From NCBI RefSeq assembly GCF_009647655.1, contig NZ_WJFD01000001.1, forward strand, positions 2,480,001-2,544,000: a DNA stretch of 64,000 nucleotides. The letters are read 5' to 3'. The notes under the pieces were generated by a model that was given only the letters and a program-made list of their open reading frames with translations, was not told the origin of the DNA and ran no database searches. Numbering within the stretch: position 1 is the stretch's first letter; each line of letters opens with the position of its first letter. Below are positions 16,641 to 25,564 of this stretch, in pieces. A program made the translations under genes and the position numbers. The stretch comes from Chitinophaga sp. SYP-B3965. GTDB taxonomy: Bacteria > Bacteroidota > Bacteroidia > Chitinophagales > Chitinophagaceae.

Positions 16641-17036
16641 TTAGTTGTTGCCGCCACCACCACGGTTACCACCGTTCTGGCGCATCTTCTCCTGTGCTTC
16701 CTTGTACTTCTTGAACTGGTCCTCTGTGAGGATAGCTTTTACTTTCTCGTCTCTTTCGTTGGTAAATTTCTGGAACGCTTCCCTGTCAGGACGGTTACCA
16801 GAAGCTTGTGCTTCTGCACGCATTTTCTCCATTGCCTTGTAAGAATTGGTGAATACAGAATCCAGCTTTGTTTGCTGATCTTTATTCAAAGACAATTCAG
16901 TTGTCAGTCTTTCGATCTGGGCTTTAACACGTTCTTCAACGGTGCGGCGTTGTCCGCCCTGACCGCCTTGTTGTGCAAAAACACTGATGTTCACTGCCAG
17001 CGCAAAGGCCAGCAACAGCATGATCTTTTGTTTCAT
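16641..17036 (-). CDS. Small secreted Spy/CpxP-like protein
   Basis: The 131-residue protein has a signal peptide (MLLLAFALAVNISVFAQQ) and a helical body with two LTxxQ-like motifs: LSLNKDQQTKLDSVF and ILTEDQFKKYKEAQEKM. The last residues are Gly/Asn-rich (NGGNRGGGGNN). LTxxQ proteins such as Spy and CpxP are periplasmic chaperones or stress sensors. It is the last of four genes that begin with an ECF sigma factor, which suggests a role in an envelope-stress regulon. The function is inferred from family and context only. Confidence 0.75.
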   Translation of the reverse strand: MKQKIMLLLAFALAVNISVFAQQGGQGGQRRTVEERVKAQIERLTTELSLNKDQQTKLDSVFTNSYKAMEKMRAEAQASGNRPDREAFQKFTNERDEKVKAILTEDQFKKYKEAQEKMRQNGGNRGGGGNN

Positions 17037-17094
17037 GATTAGAGGGTTTTGTAGATTGTTTTTATTTTATTTTAAATGCTCATGATGCCCGGTA

Positions 17095-17610
17095 CTATTG
17101 TTTCACACTATCCTTTGGCGGCTGGTTCCTGTTACGCCCCATGGCGTTCATTTTTTTGACCACCTGGCTTACCACGGAGTCGAAAGCGGGTTGCTGCTGT
17201 GGTGTGCAAACGGCTCTCAGTTCCTGAAAATAACGGAATGTTGTAACGTCTATCTTTTTCTGTTTAGCGGCAATGGTGTCTGCTGCTGCATTGATCACTG
17301 AATCCGGAACGGCTGTGCTGATCAGCTTAAAGAAATTATCCTTTGCTGTACGCATTTCACCGAAGTAAGGTTTTACGGTGTTCCAGTGAACTTCTTTCAG
17401 ACTTTTATATTTAGCCAGTTGTTCCGGTGTAAAGCCTACCTGTTTTTCCAGGAGCTGCAACATTTCGCCGCCTTTATTATCCTTATCGTTCCCCTTTTTT
17501 GGAGGTTCCGGTTTGGTATATACAAAGAATACCAGCATGCCAATGTTTGTCAACAAAAGGAAAACAAGCAGCAGGCTTAGTATTTTATTCCGGGCGAATG
17601 TTTCTTTCAT
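17095..17610 (-). CDS. Membrane-anchored periplasmic Spy-like / heavy-metal-sensor-like protein
   Basis: The 171-residue protein has one N-terminal membrane helix (ILSLLLVFLLLTNIGMLVFF) and a periplasmic helical domain with VGFTPEQLAKYKSLKEVHW and CTPQQQPAFDSVV, which match the LTxxQ pattern of Spy/CpxP/ZraP proteins. A conserved-looking Cys precedes the second motif. It starts three bases after the anti-sigma-like gene. Such proteins buffer misfolded proteins or metals in the periplasm and can act on an adjacent anti-sigma factor; that last point is inference. Confidence 0.75.
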   Translation of the reverse strand: MKETFARNKILSLLLVFLLLTNIGMLVFFVYTKPEPPKKGNDKDNKGGEMLQLLEKQVGFTPEQLAKYKSLKEVHWNTVKPYFGEMRTAKDNFFKLISTAVPDSVINAAADTIAAKQKKIDVTTFRYFQELRAVCTPQQQPAFDSVVSQVVKKMNAMGRNRNQPPKDSVKQ

Positions 17611-17613
17611 CTT

Positions 17614-17955
17614 TTATTCGGGTTTGTCAAAGTCGTAAAAGGTAGTAGTAATACCCAGTTGATATTCATCCTCAAGGTCTTGCTGCAACATGGCTTGTTC
17701 TGTTCTTTCCGTGCTGGGTTTCAGTTGAATGAACATGATACCGTTTACGGCAAGGATCAGCAATACGCCGGCAATAGCAATGGAGGGCCTGGTAACGATC
17801 GCAATGAACCGTTCCCACGCGTCTGCTGCGCCGGACCTCTGCATCCTGGCCTGCAGGCGGGTAAAGAAGAAATCACCCGGCTCCGCCCGTTGTACGCCAT
17901 CGATGCTACTGAGGGTGTTTTCTATTTCCTGTGATATGTCTCGTCTCGTCTTCAT
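17614..17955 (-). CDS. Probable single-pass anti-sigma factor
   Basis: The 113-residue protein has a cytoplasmic N-terminal part (~65 residues), one membrane helix (PSIAIAGVLLILAVNGIMFI) and a short outer tail. It lies directly after an ECF sigma gene and before two Spy-like genes, the usual place of a membrane anti-sigma factor. No zinc-binding ZAS motif (HxxxCxxC) is visible, so assignment rests on topology and context. Similar small proteins are common in Chitinophagaceae sigma operons. Confidence 0.6.
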   Translation of the reverse strand: MKTRRDISQEIENTLSSIDGVQRAEPGDFFFTRLQARMQRSGAADAWERFIAIVTRPSIAIAGVLLILAVNGIMFIQLKPSTERTEQAMLQQDLEDEYQLGITTTFYDFDKPE

Positions 17956-18001
17956 GATCGCTGTATTTAAGTTAGACGATAAAAAGCTTGAAAACTTGCA
18001 C

Positions 18002-18568
18002 TTATTCTTCGCTATGATAATAATCTTCCAATTGTAACCGCAAATTCTGTTTAGCCCGGTGCAAAAGGCCTTCTACGGCTGATATGCTGGCATCCATCAC
18101 CCCTGCTATCTCCTTGCTGCTCAGGCCCTCCAGCTTGTGGAGCACAAAAGCGGCCTTCTGGCTGTCCGGCAGCCTGGCAATAGCCTTGAAAAGCAGGTCC
18201 GCCCGCTCTTTATTGGCTAATGCTACCCCGGGATGATGAAAATCTGGCGGATCTATGATCAGTTCGTTCTGTTGGCCGAAGAGGCTGTACATTTTTCCCC
18301 ACCTCTTTTTCCGGTTCTTTTTCCGGAGATGATCCAGGCATTTGGTAACAGTTATGCGGTATAACCATGTGGAGATCTGTGCCTCTCCTTTAAATGTTCC
18401 TATTGATTCATGCACCTGCATAAACACCTCCTGAGCAACGTCTTCCGCGTCCGCAGTATTTTGCAGGATCCCGAGGGCGGTATTATATACCATGCCCTGC
18501 CACTGAGCCACCAGTTGAGAAAAGGCGGCCTCACTACCCTGCTTTAACTGTGCAATAATATCCGTCAA
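18002..18568 (-). CDS. ECF-type RNA polymerase sigma factor
   Basis: The 188-residue sigma factor has region 2 (ALGILQNTADAEDVAQEVFM and ISTWLYRITVTKCLDHLRKK) and region 4 (LPDSQKAAFVLHKLEGLSSK, EIAGVMDASISAVEGLLHRA). A Lys/Arg-rich linker (KKNRKKRWGK) is typical of the RpoE-like group in Bacteroidota. It directs RNA polymerase to a stress regulon when its anti-sigma partner lets go. The next genes downstream encode a membrane anti-sigma-like protein and two Spy-like proteins; the gene upstream is a TonB-dependent barrel protein. Confidence 0.93.
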   Translation of the reverse strand: MTDIIAQLKQGSEAAFSQLVAQWQGMVYNTALGILQNTADAEDVAQEVFMQVHESIGTFKGEAQISTWLYRITVTKCLDHLRKKNRKKRWGKMYSLFGQQNELIIDPPDFHHPGVALANKERADLLFKAIARLPDSQKAAFVLHKLEGLSSKEIAGVMDASISAVEGLLHRAKQNLRLQLEDYYHSEE

Positions 18569-18608
18569 TGCTCTTCCGTGTAACGGTGGTGTTAGGTTAA
18601 ATTAAAAG

Positions 18609-21545
18609 TTAAAACGGTCTGTTCATCATGTCCGGTGCACCGTTCAGCCTGTTGAAACGTTCTCTGCCGCCACCGGTTGGCATGTTGAGCTTTCCGAAAT
18701 TCTTTAATCTGTAAGTAAATGTAAGCATAAAATACTGTGTAAGCACCTGGTTCTGGCTATCTACAATACTCAACCCGTTCACAGTACGGCTTATTGCCCT
18801 GTTCTGCTTTAAAAGGTCAAAAACGGATGCCCTTAACTCTCCCCGCTGGTTCTTCAGGAACTTCTTCCCGATTCCGGCATTCCACAATATATATCCTTTG
18901 TCCAGATCACCTCCCAGGCCCCTGTTGAACTGGTAGTTCACTTCGTTCTGCAATACCCAGCCACTCTTGGTGAGCAGGTTCACAGCACCGGAGGCGGTAT
19001 GGGTGGAATAATCACTATTTGTACTTGGATCGATGGTATTCTTGACCGTATTGAAGTTACCGTTGTAAGACAACGTGAAATCAATATACTCACTGATATT
19101 ACTGGAGATCACCGCTCCTATACTATAAGTATAATTATGCGTGAAACCTGCCAGCTGATTGATCTGACCAGGTGTACGCTGATAACCGACCCCTGTATTC
19201 AGGTTAAAGTTGGATTTAATGAATTTCAGCGGTACGCCGTAGGTAAAGAAGGAACGCACACTCACAAAACCATCCATATTCTTAGCCTGCGTTAAGCGAC
19301 CACCACGTTTCAGCGTATCTGTTCCCTGCAGCACGGAGTCTCCTCGGGAAGGAGTAAATACGGCATTAGACAGGTAGTCGTTATTGGTTTGTAAGAATAT
19401 ATTGGCAAAGAAGTTATTGTTGTTCACGGTGTTGGTATAGTTATACCGCGCAGCTACCATGTGGCCAAATTGCGGACGCAGTTTAGGATCACCCACAGAA
19501 TAGTTCAGCAAACCACTCTTGAAATAACCATCCTGCAATTGCTGAATGGAAGGCTGGTTCATGGAAGAACGATAGAACACCCTGATCCGGCCGTACTCAG
19601 ACAATTTATAGATCAACATCGCATTAGGCAGGATGTTGGTAAAACTTTGTGATTCTTTGGTGGTGAAAGGGAAGATCCTGTCGCTCGTTAATTCTGTGTG
19701 CTGGTAAGATACCCCTATTGATAACATCTTATCCCGGTTACCTAAACGGTAAGTAAGACCTGCGTTTTGGGTAACGGCGGTGTTCTCGAACATGTTAGAC
19801 TGGGCAGAATCCAGGATGCTATAGTCTTTAGATCCCAGGAAGTCGTATTGATAAGCCCTTCTGTCTGAACTGTTCTTGCTGTAAGAAGGATTGTAGTTGA
19901 TCTGCAATTGCCCGGTTTTACCGATAGGCTCTGTATACGCAACGTTAGCGTTGTAAGACTGGCCGTCTGATAAGGGGCTGATCTTTTGCTTCAGGGAATC
20001 ATCCTTTCCTGATCCGTCATAATAGTTCAGATCACTGTTCCGGTAAGTTTCTCCGGAACGGTCATTGGTGCTCATACCTAAGCTCAGGGAAATGGTCCGG
20101 CCTCTTTTTGCAAAGGCGTGGCGGTACATAAGGTTTCCGTTCAGGTTGTAACCGGAGTTAAAAGAACTGGAATTATTCATATTGTCCGCCAGCAGTTTAC
20201 CGAACTGGATGGTATTACCATATGATTCAGAATAAGAATCATTCTTCTGGAAGCTGATACCCGGCGTGAAGATGATAGAGTTGTTAGAGTCTATCTTATA
20301 CTCTACCCGCATATTGATGCGGTGATTATAGTTAGTGCTGGTGCTGTAAGCCGTATCTGTATCTATCTGTTTTTCTCCTTGTTCCAGCGTCTGCTCCTCA
20401 CGGGTGATCTCGTTATTGCTGGTGTTACTGTTATTGAAAAAGTAACTGCCGTTAAAGGTTATTTTCTTGCCGAAGTTATCATTGAAGTTGACACCAATAG
20501 AGTTGGTCTTGTTCAAACCCCTGTTATTTCCTGTGAGGAAGTTGGAGCTGCCTCCACCTCCGCCTCCGCCACCACCGCCGAAGCCACCTCCGCCGCCACC
20601 GCCACCACGGCCGCCGCCGCCGCCACCTCTGCCACCACCTCCGCCGCCACGGCCACCGCCGCCGCCGGAACCAGCGTTCTGCACACCCAGCAGATCCTGG
20701 GAAGAGAAGTTCTGCTGGTTGACGTTATTGGTCATACCAATGATGGATATGCGCCTGTCCTGGTTGAAGAGGTTCACATTACCACCTGCAGAATACCTGC
20801 CTTCTGTACCGTAACCGGCAAAGATCTTTCCGAACTGCCCCTGCCGCATTTCTGCGCGGGTAACGATATTGATCGTTTTAGAAGAGTTTCCGTCATCAAA
20901 GCCGGTGAACTGCGCCTGATCACTCATCCTGTCGAAAACCTCTATCCGCTGAATAGCTTCTGCGGGGAGGTTCCTTAAAGCCAGTGTGGCATCTTCTCCA
21001 AAAAATTCCTTTCCATCTACCAATACCTTTCTCACATCTTCGCCCTGTGCCTTCACATTACCATTCTCCACGGTAATGCCGGGCATCTTTTTCACCAGGT
21101 CCTCACCACTTGCATCCGGGTTGGTCTTATAGGCATCCGCATTGAATGCCAGGGTATCCCCTTTTTGCTGGGCTGGCGGTACCTGTCCTTTGATCACTAC
21201 TTCCTTCAGTTCCCTGGAGGATTTAGGCATCTTAATAACACCCAGGTCCTGCGTTTCGGCCTGGAGCATAATAGCCCTTACCAATTCTCCGTAACCAACA
21301 AAGCTGATAGTGAGGATATACGCTTGCTGAGGTTTGAGATCAGGGATCTCAAAAGCACCGTTATTATCAGTAAATACTTGTTTTTTAAATGTATTATCTG
21401 TGGGGGAAGTAAGCCGAATGGTGGCTTTCTTGAGGGTCGTACTATCCGCTTTATCTTTCAACACACCCTTCAATACCATGTTTTGCGCAAAAGAAAGCTG
21501 AGCGCAAGTCAGTAAAAGCAATGTAAAGATCAGTGCATGCCGCAT
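18609..21545 (-). CDS. TonB-dependent outer-membrane beta-barrel protein with Gly-rich insert
   Basis: The 978-residue protein from the ATG at 21545 has a signal peptide (MRHALIFTLLLLTCAQLSFAQ), a carboxypeptidase-regulatory-like domain (LKGVLKDKADSTTLKKATIR), a plug (ELKEVVIKGQVPPAQQKGDT, VLVDGKEFFGEDATLALRNL) and a large C-terminal barrel typical of the Bacteroidota outer-membrane beta-barrel family. The frame is open to 21602, but the signal peptide fixes the later start. Between plug and barrel lies a Gly-rich tract of about 40 residues. It differs from SusC proteins in having no SusD partner nearby. Its ligand is unknown. Confidence 0.88.
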   Translation of the reverse strand: MRHALIFTLLLLTCAQLSFAQNMVLKGVLKDKADSTTLKKATIRLTSPTDNTFKKQVFTDNNGAFEIPDLKPQQAYILTISFVGYGELVRAIMLQAETQDLGVIKMPKSSRELKEVVIKGQVPPAQQKGDTLAFNADAYKTNPDASGEDLVKKMPGITVENGNVKAQGEDVRKVLVDGKEFFGEDATLALRNLPAEAIQRIEVFDRMSDQAQFTGFDDGNSSKTINIVTRAEMRQGQFGKIFAGYGTEGRYSAGGNVNLFNQDRRISIIGMTNNVNQQNFSSQDLLGVQNAGSGGGGGRGGGGGGRGGGGGGRGGGGGGGGFGGGGGGGGGGSSNFLTGNNRGLNKTNSIGVNFNDNFGKKITFNGSYFFNNSNTSNNEITREEQTLEQGEKQIDTDTAYSTSTNYNHRINMRVEYKIDSNNSIIFTPGISFQKNDSYSESYGNTIQFGKLLADNMNNSSSFNSGYNLNGNLMYRHAFAKRGRTISLSLGMSTNDRSGETYRNSDLNYYDGSGKDDSLKQKISPLSDGQSYNANVAYTEPIGKTGQLQINYNPSYSKNSSDRRAYQYDFLGSKDYSILDSAQSNMFENTAVTQNAGLTYRLGNRDKMLSIGVSYQHTELTSDRIFPFTTKESQSFTNILPNAMLIYKLSEYGRIRVFYRSSMNQPSIQQLQDGYFKSGLLNYSVGDPKLRPQFGHMVAARYNYTNTVNNNNFFANIFLQTNNDYLSNAVFTPSRGDSVLQGTDTLKRGGRLTQAKNMDGFVSVRSFFTYGVPLKFIKSNFNLNTGVGYQRTPGQINQLAGFTHNYTYSIGAVISSNISEYIDFTLSYNGNFNTVKNTIDPSTNSDYSTHTASGAVNLLTKSGWVLQNEVNYQFNRGLGGDLDKGYILWNAGIGKKFLKNQRGELRASVFDLLKQNRAISRTVNGLSIVDSQNQVLTQYFMLTFTYRLKNFGKLNMPTGGGRERFNRLNGAPDMMNRPF
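20550..20670 (-). repeat. Poly-Gly-encoding low-complexity tract
   Basis: GGN codons in a row encode about 40 residues of almost pure Gly broken by Arg, Phe and Ser, in runs of five to ten Gly separated by single Arg. The DNA is a purine-rich tandem of GGH triplets on the coding strand and is prone to slippage. Confidence 0.9.
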
Positions 21546-21620
21546 ATTACTTAGTTGTTCTGTATGGTTGGACGATATATCGGGGGGAAACATTTGCAGC
21601 ACTGGATAAAAATAACAGAA

Positions 21621-21657
21621 AAAGAGGATATCTCTTTTTTGGGGAGATATCCTCTTT
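21621..21657 (-). terminator. Terminator after the S9 peptidase
   Basis: The 14-bp perfect arms AAAGAGGATATCTC and GAGATATCCTCTTT with a 9-base loop are followed on the minus strand by TTTCTGTTATTTTT, four bases after the peptidase stop. Confidence 0.9.
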
Positions 21658-21661
21658 ATAG

Positions 21662-24067
21662 CTATTTAGCGTCTTTCACGTAGGTCTTTAACCATTGGTC
21701 CTGCTCCCAGAGCAAGTGCAGCAGGTTTTCCTTAGCGGAATAACCATGGCTTTCAAAGGGCAGCTGTACAAAACGTACGGTTCCGCCATGGCCTTTTATG
21801 GCATTGTACAGCCGTTCACTCTGAATGGGGAATGTACCGGGGTTATTATCCATTTCCCCGTGGATCATTAACAAAGGTGTTTTGATCTTGTCTGCAAAAC
21901 TGAAAGGGCTCATGTTGAAATATACTTCCGGCGCCTGCCAGTAAGTACGTTCTTCCGCCTGGAAACCGAATGGTGTGAGTGTACGGTTATAAGCACCGCT
22001 GCGCGCAATACCTGCCTTGAAAAGTTTCGTATGGGCAAGCAGGTTAGCCGTCATGAAGGCACCATAACTATGGCCGCCTACTGCCACCCTGTTACTGTCT
22101 CCTACACCCATCTTCGCCAGGGCCTGTATAGCCGCATGTGCATTGAGATAAAGCTGTGGTATGAAATTGTCGTTCGGTTCTTTGTTGCCTTCTCCTACAA
22201 TGGGCATTTCTGCATTATCCAGGATAGCATATCCCTGCGTAACCCAGAAGATGGGACCACCATAACCCACACGGGTGAACGTATATCTGGAACCTCTCAC
22301 CTGCGCCGCATCTGCTGCGGATTTATACTCGCGGGGATATGCCCAGATCACTACGGGCAAAGGACCATCTTTCTTTGCATCATATCCTTTCGGTAAATAA
22401 AGATCGCCGGTAAGGTCCACGCCATCTGCTCTCTTGTAAGAGATCTTTTGTTTGGACACGCCTTCCATGGCTTTGTATGGATTGGTGAAATCTGTGATGG
22501 GCGTACCAATGAGGGAACGTTTCTTCAGATCACGGATATAATAGTTAGGCGCTTCTGTCTGACTTTCCCGGGAAGTGAGCATGATGAGTTTTTCCGGGTC
22601 CAGCACATCCACCACGGATTCGTAGAAGGGTGCCTGGCAACGCCAGAGGATATTGCCTTTGCCTGTTTTCAGGTTATAGCTTTGCACAAAAGGAAGGTCT
22701 CCTTCGGGAGAAGAGCCCTGTGAACGCAGCAGCAGTTCGCCATTCTTTTGCACAAAGAGTACCGGCCTGTCGTATTGGTTACGCGTGGTGACAGGCGAAC
22801 CTATTTCGCTGTAAGCATCATTGCTGCTTTTCTCAAAAAGAGAATCCAGTTTACCGGTGGCGGAATTATAGATGCTGATGCGTTCCCGGCGGTCTGCAAA
22901 TAATGATTCATATACCAATGCCAGTTCCTTCGTTCCCCAAACCACGCCATCAAACCGGCGTTTGGTGCGGAACAGTTCTTTGGGCTCTGCATTTGTAGTG
23001 ATATCTGCCGCCAGCACTGCATCGCGGTATTCGGATTTTTTACGGCCTAAACCTTCGTCCAGTGCTTTTACGAAATAGATGGTATGGGGTTCATCTGCCT
23101 TCCAGGAAAAATTCCGCGGCGTGTTTTCCACATCATCAAAACCGATGGGCGCTCCTTCTGAAGAAGGATTCTTTGCGAGGGATTTCACCGTGTTCCCCTG
23201 CAGGTCCATCACGGCAACCGTATGTGGGAAGCCATTGGCAGTGATCAGGTAAGAAAAAGGTTTATTGATCTCCCTTACCAGCAGGTATTGCTTATCAGGC
23301 GATACGGAATACGCAGCATAAATGCCGGGTTTGCCGATGGGTTTTTCTGTTTGCAGATCATTGATCACCAGCTGTGCATGGGTCATGTAAGCAAATAACT
23401 GTTCGTCATAAGGACTTTTGATCAGGTCCTGGTAAGTACGCGAAGCAGCATTCCTGCCTTTGCTTTCCTGCACTACCGGGCCTTTGGGCGCGAGCGGTGC
23501 AACGGGCAGCGCGCCTGTTCCGGCCGGTACTACTTTATACACAAGGCGGTTATTATCCAGCCAGGTATAAAATGATTGACCCAGCGCGGTGTTCAAAGGC
23601 GCCTCATTCACTTTCCGGGCAGCCTTTGTGGCGATATCTATCACATAGAGGTCTATGCGGTTGTTGCCACTGTTCGTAAAAGCAGCCAGCTTTCCATCGG
23701 GGCTCCAGCTTAACTGGAAACCGCGGAGGTCCTGTGGCAGCCCGGTGATGGGGAACAGTTCTTTGGTTTTGATGTTCTTCAGCTGATAACCTGCGTGGTA
23801 TACCACACGGCTGGGGCCAAAATTCCGGGGATTGAGGCGGAGACCGGCAACACGCAGTTCAGGCTGTGCCAGTTCTTCTACCGTTGGATAGGAATTACGG
23901 TCTGTGAGGATCATCCACTCTCCTTTCTTATCCACACTCACAAAAGGTACGGGTTTTGCCAGCAGCAACTCTTCTATAACAGCCGGAGGGCGCTGGTAGG
24001 TAACATTATCCTGGGCATGGACAATAGTAGTGGCCAGCAGGCTTAGTGCAAACAGTGATTTTCTCAT
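21662..24067 (-). CDS. S9-family serine peptidase (prolyl oligopeptidase type)
   Basis: The 801-residue secreted enzyme has a signal peptide (MRKSLFALSLLATTIVHAQD), an N-terminal beta-propeller-like half (residues ~50-530, with LSWSPDGKLAAFTNSGNNRI) and a C-terminal alpha/beta-hydrolase domain. The nucleophile elbow is GGHSYGAFM (Ser667), the Asp is near IHGEMDNNPGTFP, and the His is in FESHGYSAKEN, so the triad is complete. Family members cut after Pro or other residues in short peptides, here most likely in the periplasm. It follows the response regulator by 28 bases and may be read through from that operon. Confidence 0.93.
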   Translation of the reverse strand: MRKSLFALSLLATTIVHAQDNVTYQRPPAVIEELLLAKPVPFVSVDKKGEWMILTDRNSYPTVEELAQPELRVAGLRLNPRNFGPSRVVYHAGYQLKNIKTKELFPITGLPQDLRGFQLSWSPDGKLAAFTNSGNNRIDLYVIDIATKAARKVNEAPLNTALGQSFYTWLDNNRLVYKVVPAGTGALPVAPLAPKGPVVQESKGRNAASRTYQDLIKSPYDEQLFAYMTHAQLVINDLQTEKPIGKPGIYAAYSVSPDKQYLLVREINKPFSYLITANGFPHTVAVMDLQGNTVKSLAKNPSSEGAPIGFDDVENTPRNFSWKADEPHTIYFVKALDEGLGRKKSEYRDAVLAADITTNAEPKELFRTKRRFDGVVWGTKELALVYESLFADRRERISIYNSATGKLDSLFEKSSNDAYSEIGSPVTTRNQYDRPVLFVQKNGELLLRSQGSSPEGDLPFVQSYNLKTGKGNILWRCQAPFYESVVDVLDPEKLIMLTSRESQTEAPNYYIRDLKKRSLIGTPITDFTNPYKAMEGVSKQKISYKRADGVDLTGDLYLPKGYDAKKDGPLPVVIWAYPREYKSAADAAQVRGSRYTFTRVGYGGPIFWVTQGYAILDNAEMPIVGEGNKEPNDNFIPQLYLNAHAAIQALAKMGVGDSNRVAVGGHSYGAFMTANLLAHTKLFKAGIARSGAYNRTLTPFGFQAEERTYWQAPEVYFNMSPFSFADKIKTPLLMIHGEMDNNPGTFPIQSERLYNAIKGHGGTVRFVQLPFESHGYSAKENLLHLLWEQDQWLKTYVKDAK

Positions 24068-24095
24068 GATGTTAGAAATTGGTTTTATCGAAAGT

Positions 24096-24764
24096 CTAAA
24101 GCAGGTCTTCTTCTTTGATCAGGTTGTTCTTAAGGGCATACATCACTACGCCGGCGGTATTACGCACATTCATCTTCTCCAGGATACGGGTCCGGTATCC
24201 TTCTACGGTGCGTTTACTGAGAAAGATCTTATCACCTATCTGCTGGGCGGTGAACTGCTGGCAGATGAGCTGGATGATCTCCTGCTCCCGTTCCGTAAAG
24301 GAGATCTGTTCTTTGTGTTTATAGGGATTGAATTTACTCTTGGCTATCATAGCGGCCAGTTTGGCCGAGGTGCTTTTGCAATAATACACCCTGTCCTCAT
24401 ACACACTGGCAATGGCATCCAGTATTTCCTGCTTGTCTGCATTCTTCAGCAGATATCCTTTAGCGCCTGCTTCCAGCATCTCTACGATCTGGTTCTCTTC
24501 ATCAAACATAGACAGGGCGATGATGCGGGCATCGGGTTGCAGGCGGATCATTTCACGGGTGGCAGTGATACCGTCCATGCGGGGCATTTTGATATCCGTC
24601 ATCACCACATCCGGTTTTTCCCGTGCTACTATTTCCAGTAATTCGCGACCATCTCCGGCCTGCCCCACAAGGGTAATATTTTCCTGCCGGGAAAGCATGA
24701 GCGCCAACCCGTCTAAAAATATTTCGTGATCATCTGCCACTACAAGGCGGATATCGTAGTTCAT
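24096..24764 (-). CDS. NarL/LuxR-type response regulator
   Basis: From the ATG at 24764 (MNYDIRLVVADDHEIFLDGL) the protein has 222 residues: a receiver domain with acidic pocket VADDHE, phosphoacceptor Asp in PDVVMTDIKMPRMDG and Lys in YLLKNADK, then a LuxR helix-turn-helix (FTEREQEIIQLICQQFTAQQ, IGDKIFLSKRTVEGYRTRIL). The frame is open to 24800, but the extra residues precede the normal receiver start. It pairs with the histidine kinase encoded just upstream. Targets are unknown; the adjacent S9 peptidase is a candidate. Confidence 0.93.
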   Translation of the reverse strand: MNYDIRLVVADDHEIFLDGLALMLSRQENITLVGQAGDGRELLEIVAREKPDVVMTDIKMPRMDGITATREMIRLQPDARIIALSMFDEENQIVEMLEAGAKGYLLKNADKQEILDAIASVYEDRVYYCKSTSAKLAAMIAKSKFNPYKHKEQISFTEREQEIIQLICQQFTAQQIGDKIFLSKRTVEGYRTRILEKMNVRNTAGVVMYALKNNLIKEEDLL

Positions 24765-24809
24765 GGAAATAATGCTGGGGATTAAAAAAGGTGTGACCAA
24801 ATATACAAA

Positions 24810-25562
24810 TTATCCCAAAGGTATCCTGAGATAATAATGTGTGCCTTCTCCGGGCACAGAATGGATGCTCACGGAGCCATGCATGATATCCATACGGATC
24901 TCCATGCTTTTGAGGCCCAGGCCGCTGGAGTTCTGTTTGGCCTTTTCTACGTTGAAACCTTTGCCGTTATCATGCACCAGGATCAGTAATTCTTTTTCAT
25001 CTTCACTGAAACCAATGTCCAGTTTAGTAGCGCCGGCATGTTTGAGGGTGTTGTGTATGATCTCCTGGATCACGCGGAAGATGTGTATATCCTTTTCAGG
25101 ATCAGGGGTTATCTTGTTCATGGCATATACGTTCACTTCCAGCAGATCGTTATGCCCAATGTGGTTGGTGAATTCTGTGATGGCTTCTATCAATCCTCTT
25201 CTTTCCAGGGTATTGGGAAGCAGGTCGTAAGAGATCTGGCGCATGCTGGTAATGATCTCATCTATGTACTTGCCTGATTTGGCAATGATCTGTTTATCCC
25301 TGGGGTCATTCACTTCAATACTTGTCATGTTCAGTTTAACGGTAGACAGTAAAGGCCCGAGGCTGTCGTGCAGATCGGTGGCAATGCGTTTACGTTCATT
25401 TTCCAGTGACTTGATCTCTGCGGTGATACGTTCCCTTTGCAGGCGAACATAGCGGCGGTGATACCGGATAATGGAGCCGATAAAAAATATGATGATCACT
25501 GCCAGCAGTGAGGACAAGAGTGCTGTAAAATCATATATCCTATCTTCCATGGGGTGAAACAT
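24810..25562 (-). CDS. Membrane sensor histidine kinase (HisKA_3 type)
   Basis: The 250-residue kinase has one N-terminal membrane helix (LLSSLLAVIIIFFIGSIIRY), a coiled coil, the HisKA_3 dimerisation segment with phospho-His in RIATDLHDSLGPLLSTVK, and a HATPase domain (VIQEIIHNTLKHAGATK, VHDNGKGFNV, SSGLGLKSMEIRMDIM). There is no separate sensor domain, which suggests that it reads a signal from a partner such as the membrane protein encoded upstream. Its ATG lies two bases after that gene's stop. It probably phosphorylates the NarL-type regulator downstream. Confidence 0.93.
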   Translation of the reverse strand: MFHPMEDRIYDFTALLSSLLAVIIIFFIGSIIRYHRRYVRLQRERITAEIKSLENERKRIATDLHDSLGPLLSTVKLNMTSIEVNDPRDKQIIAKSGKYIDEIITSMRQISYDLLPNTLERRGLIEAITEFTNHIGHNDLLEVNVYAMNKITPDPEKDIHIFRVIQEIIHNTLKHAGATKLDIGFSEDEKELLILVHDNGKGFNVEKAKQNSSGLGLKSMEIRMDIMHGSVSIHSVPGEGTHYYLRIPLG

Positions 25563-25564
25563 GC

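Noticed and set aside
20322-20978. Pro- and Ala-rich ORFs on the plus strand
   Set aside because: They mirror the Gly-rich tract of the TonB-dependent protein in other frames and have no start or domain support.
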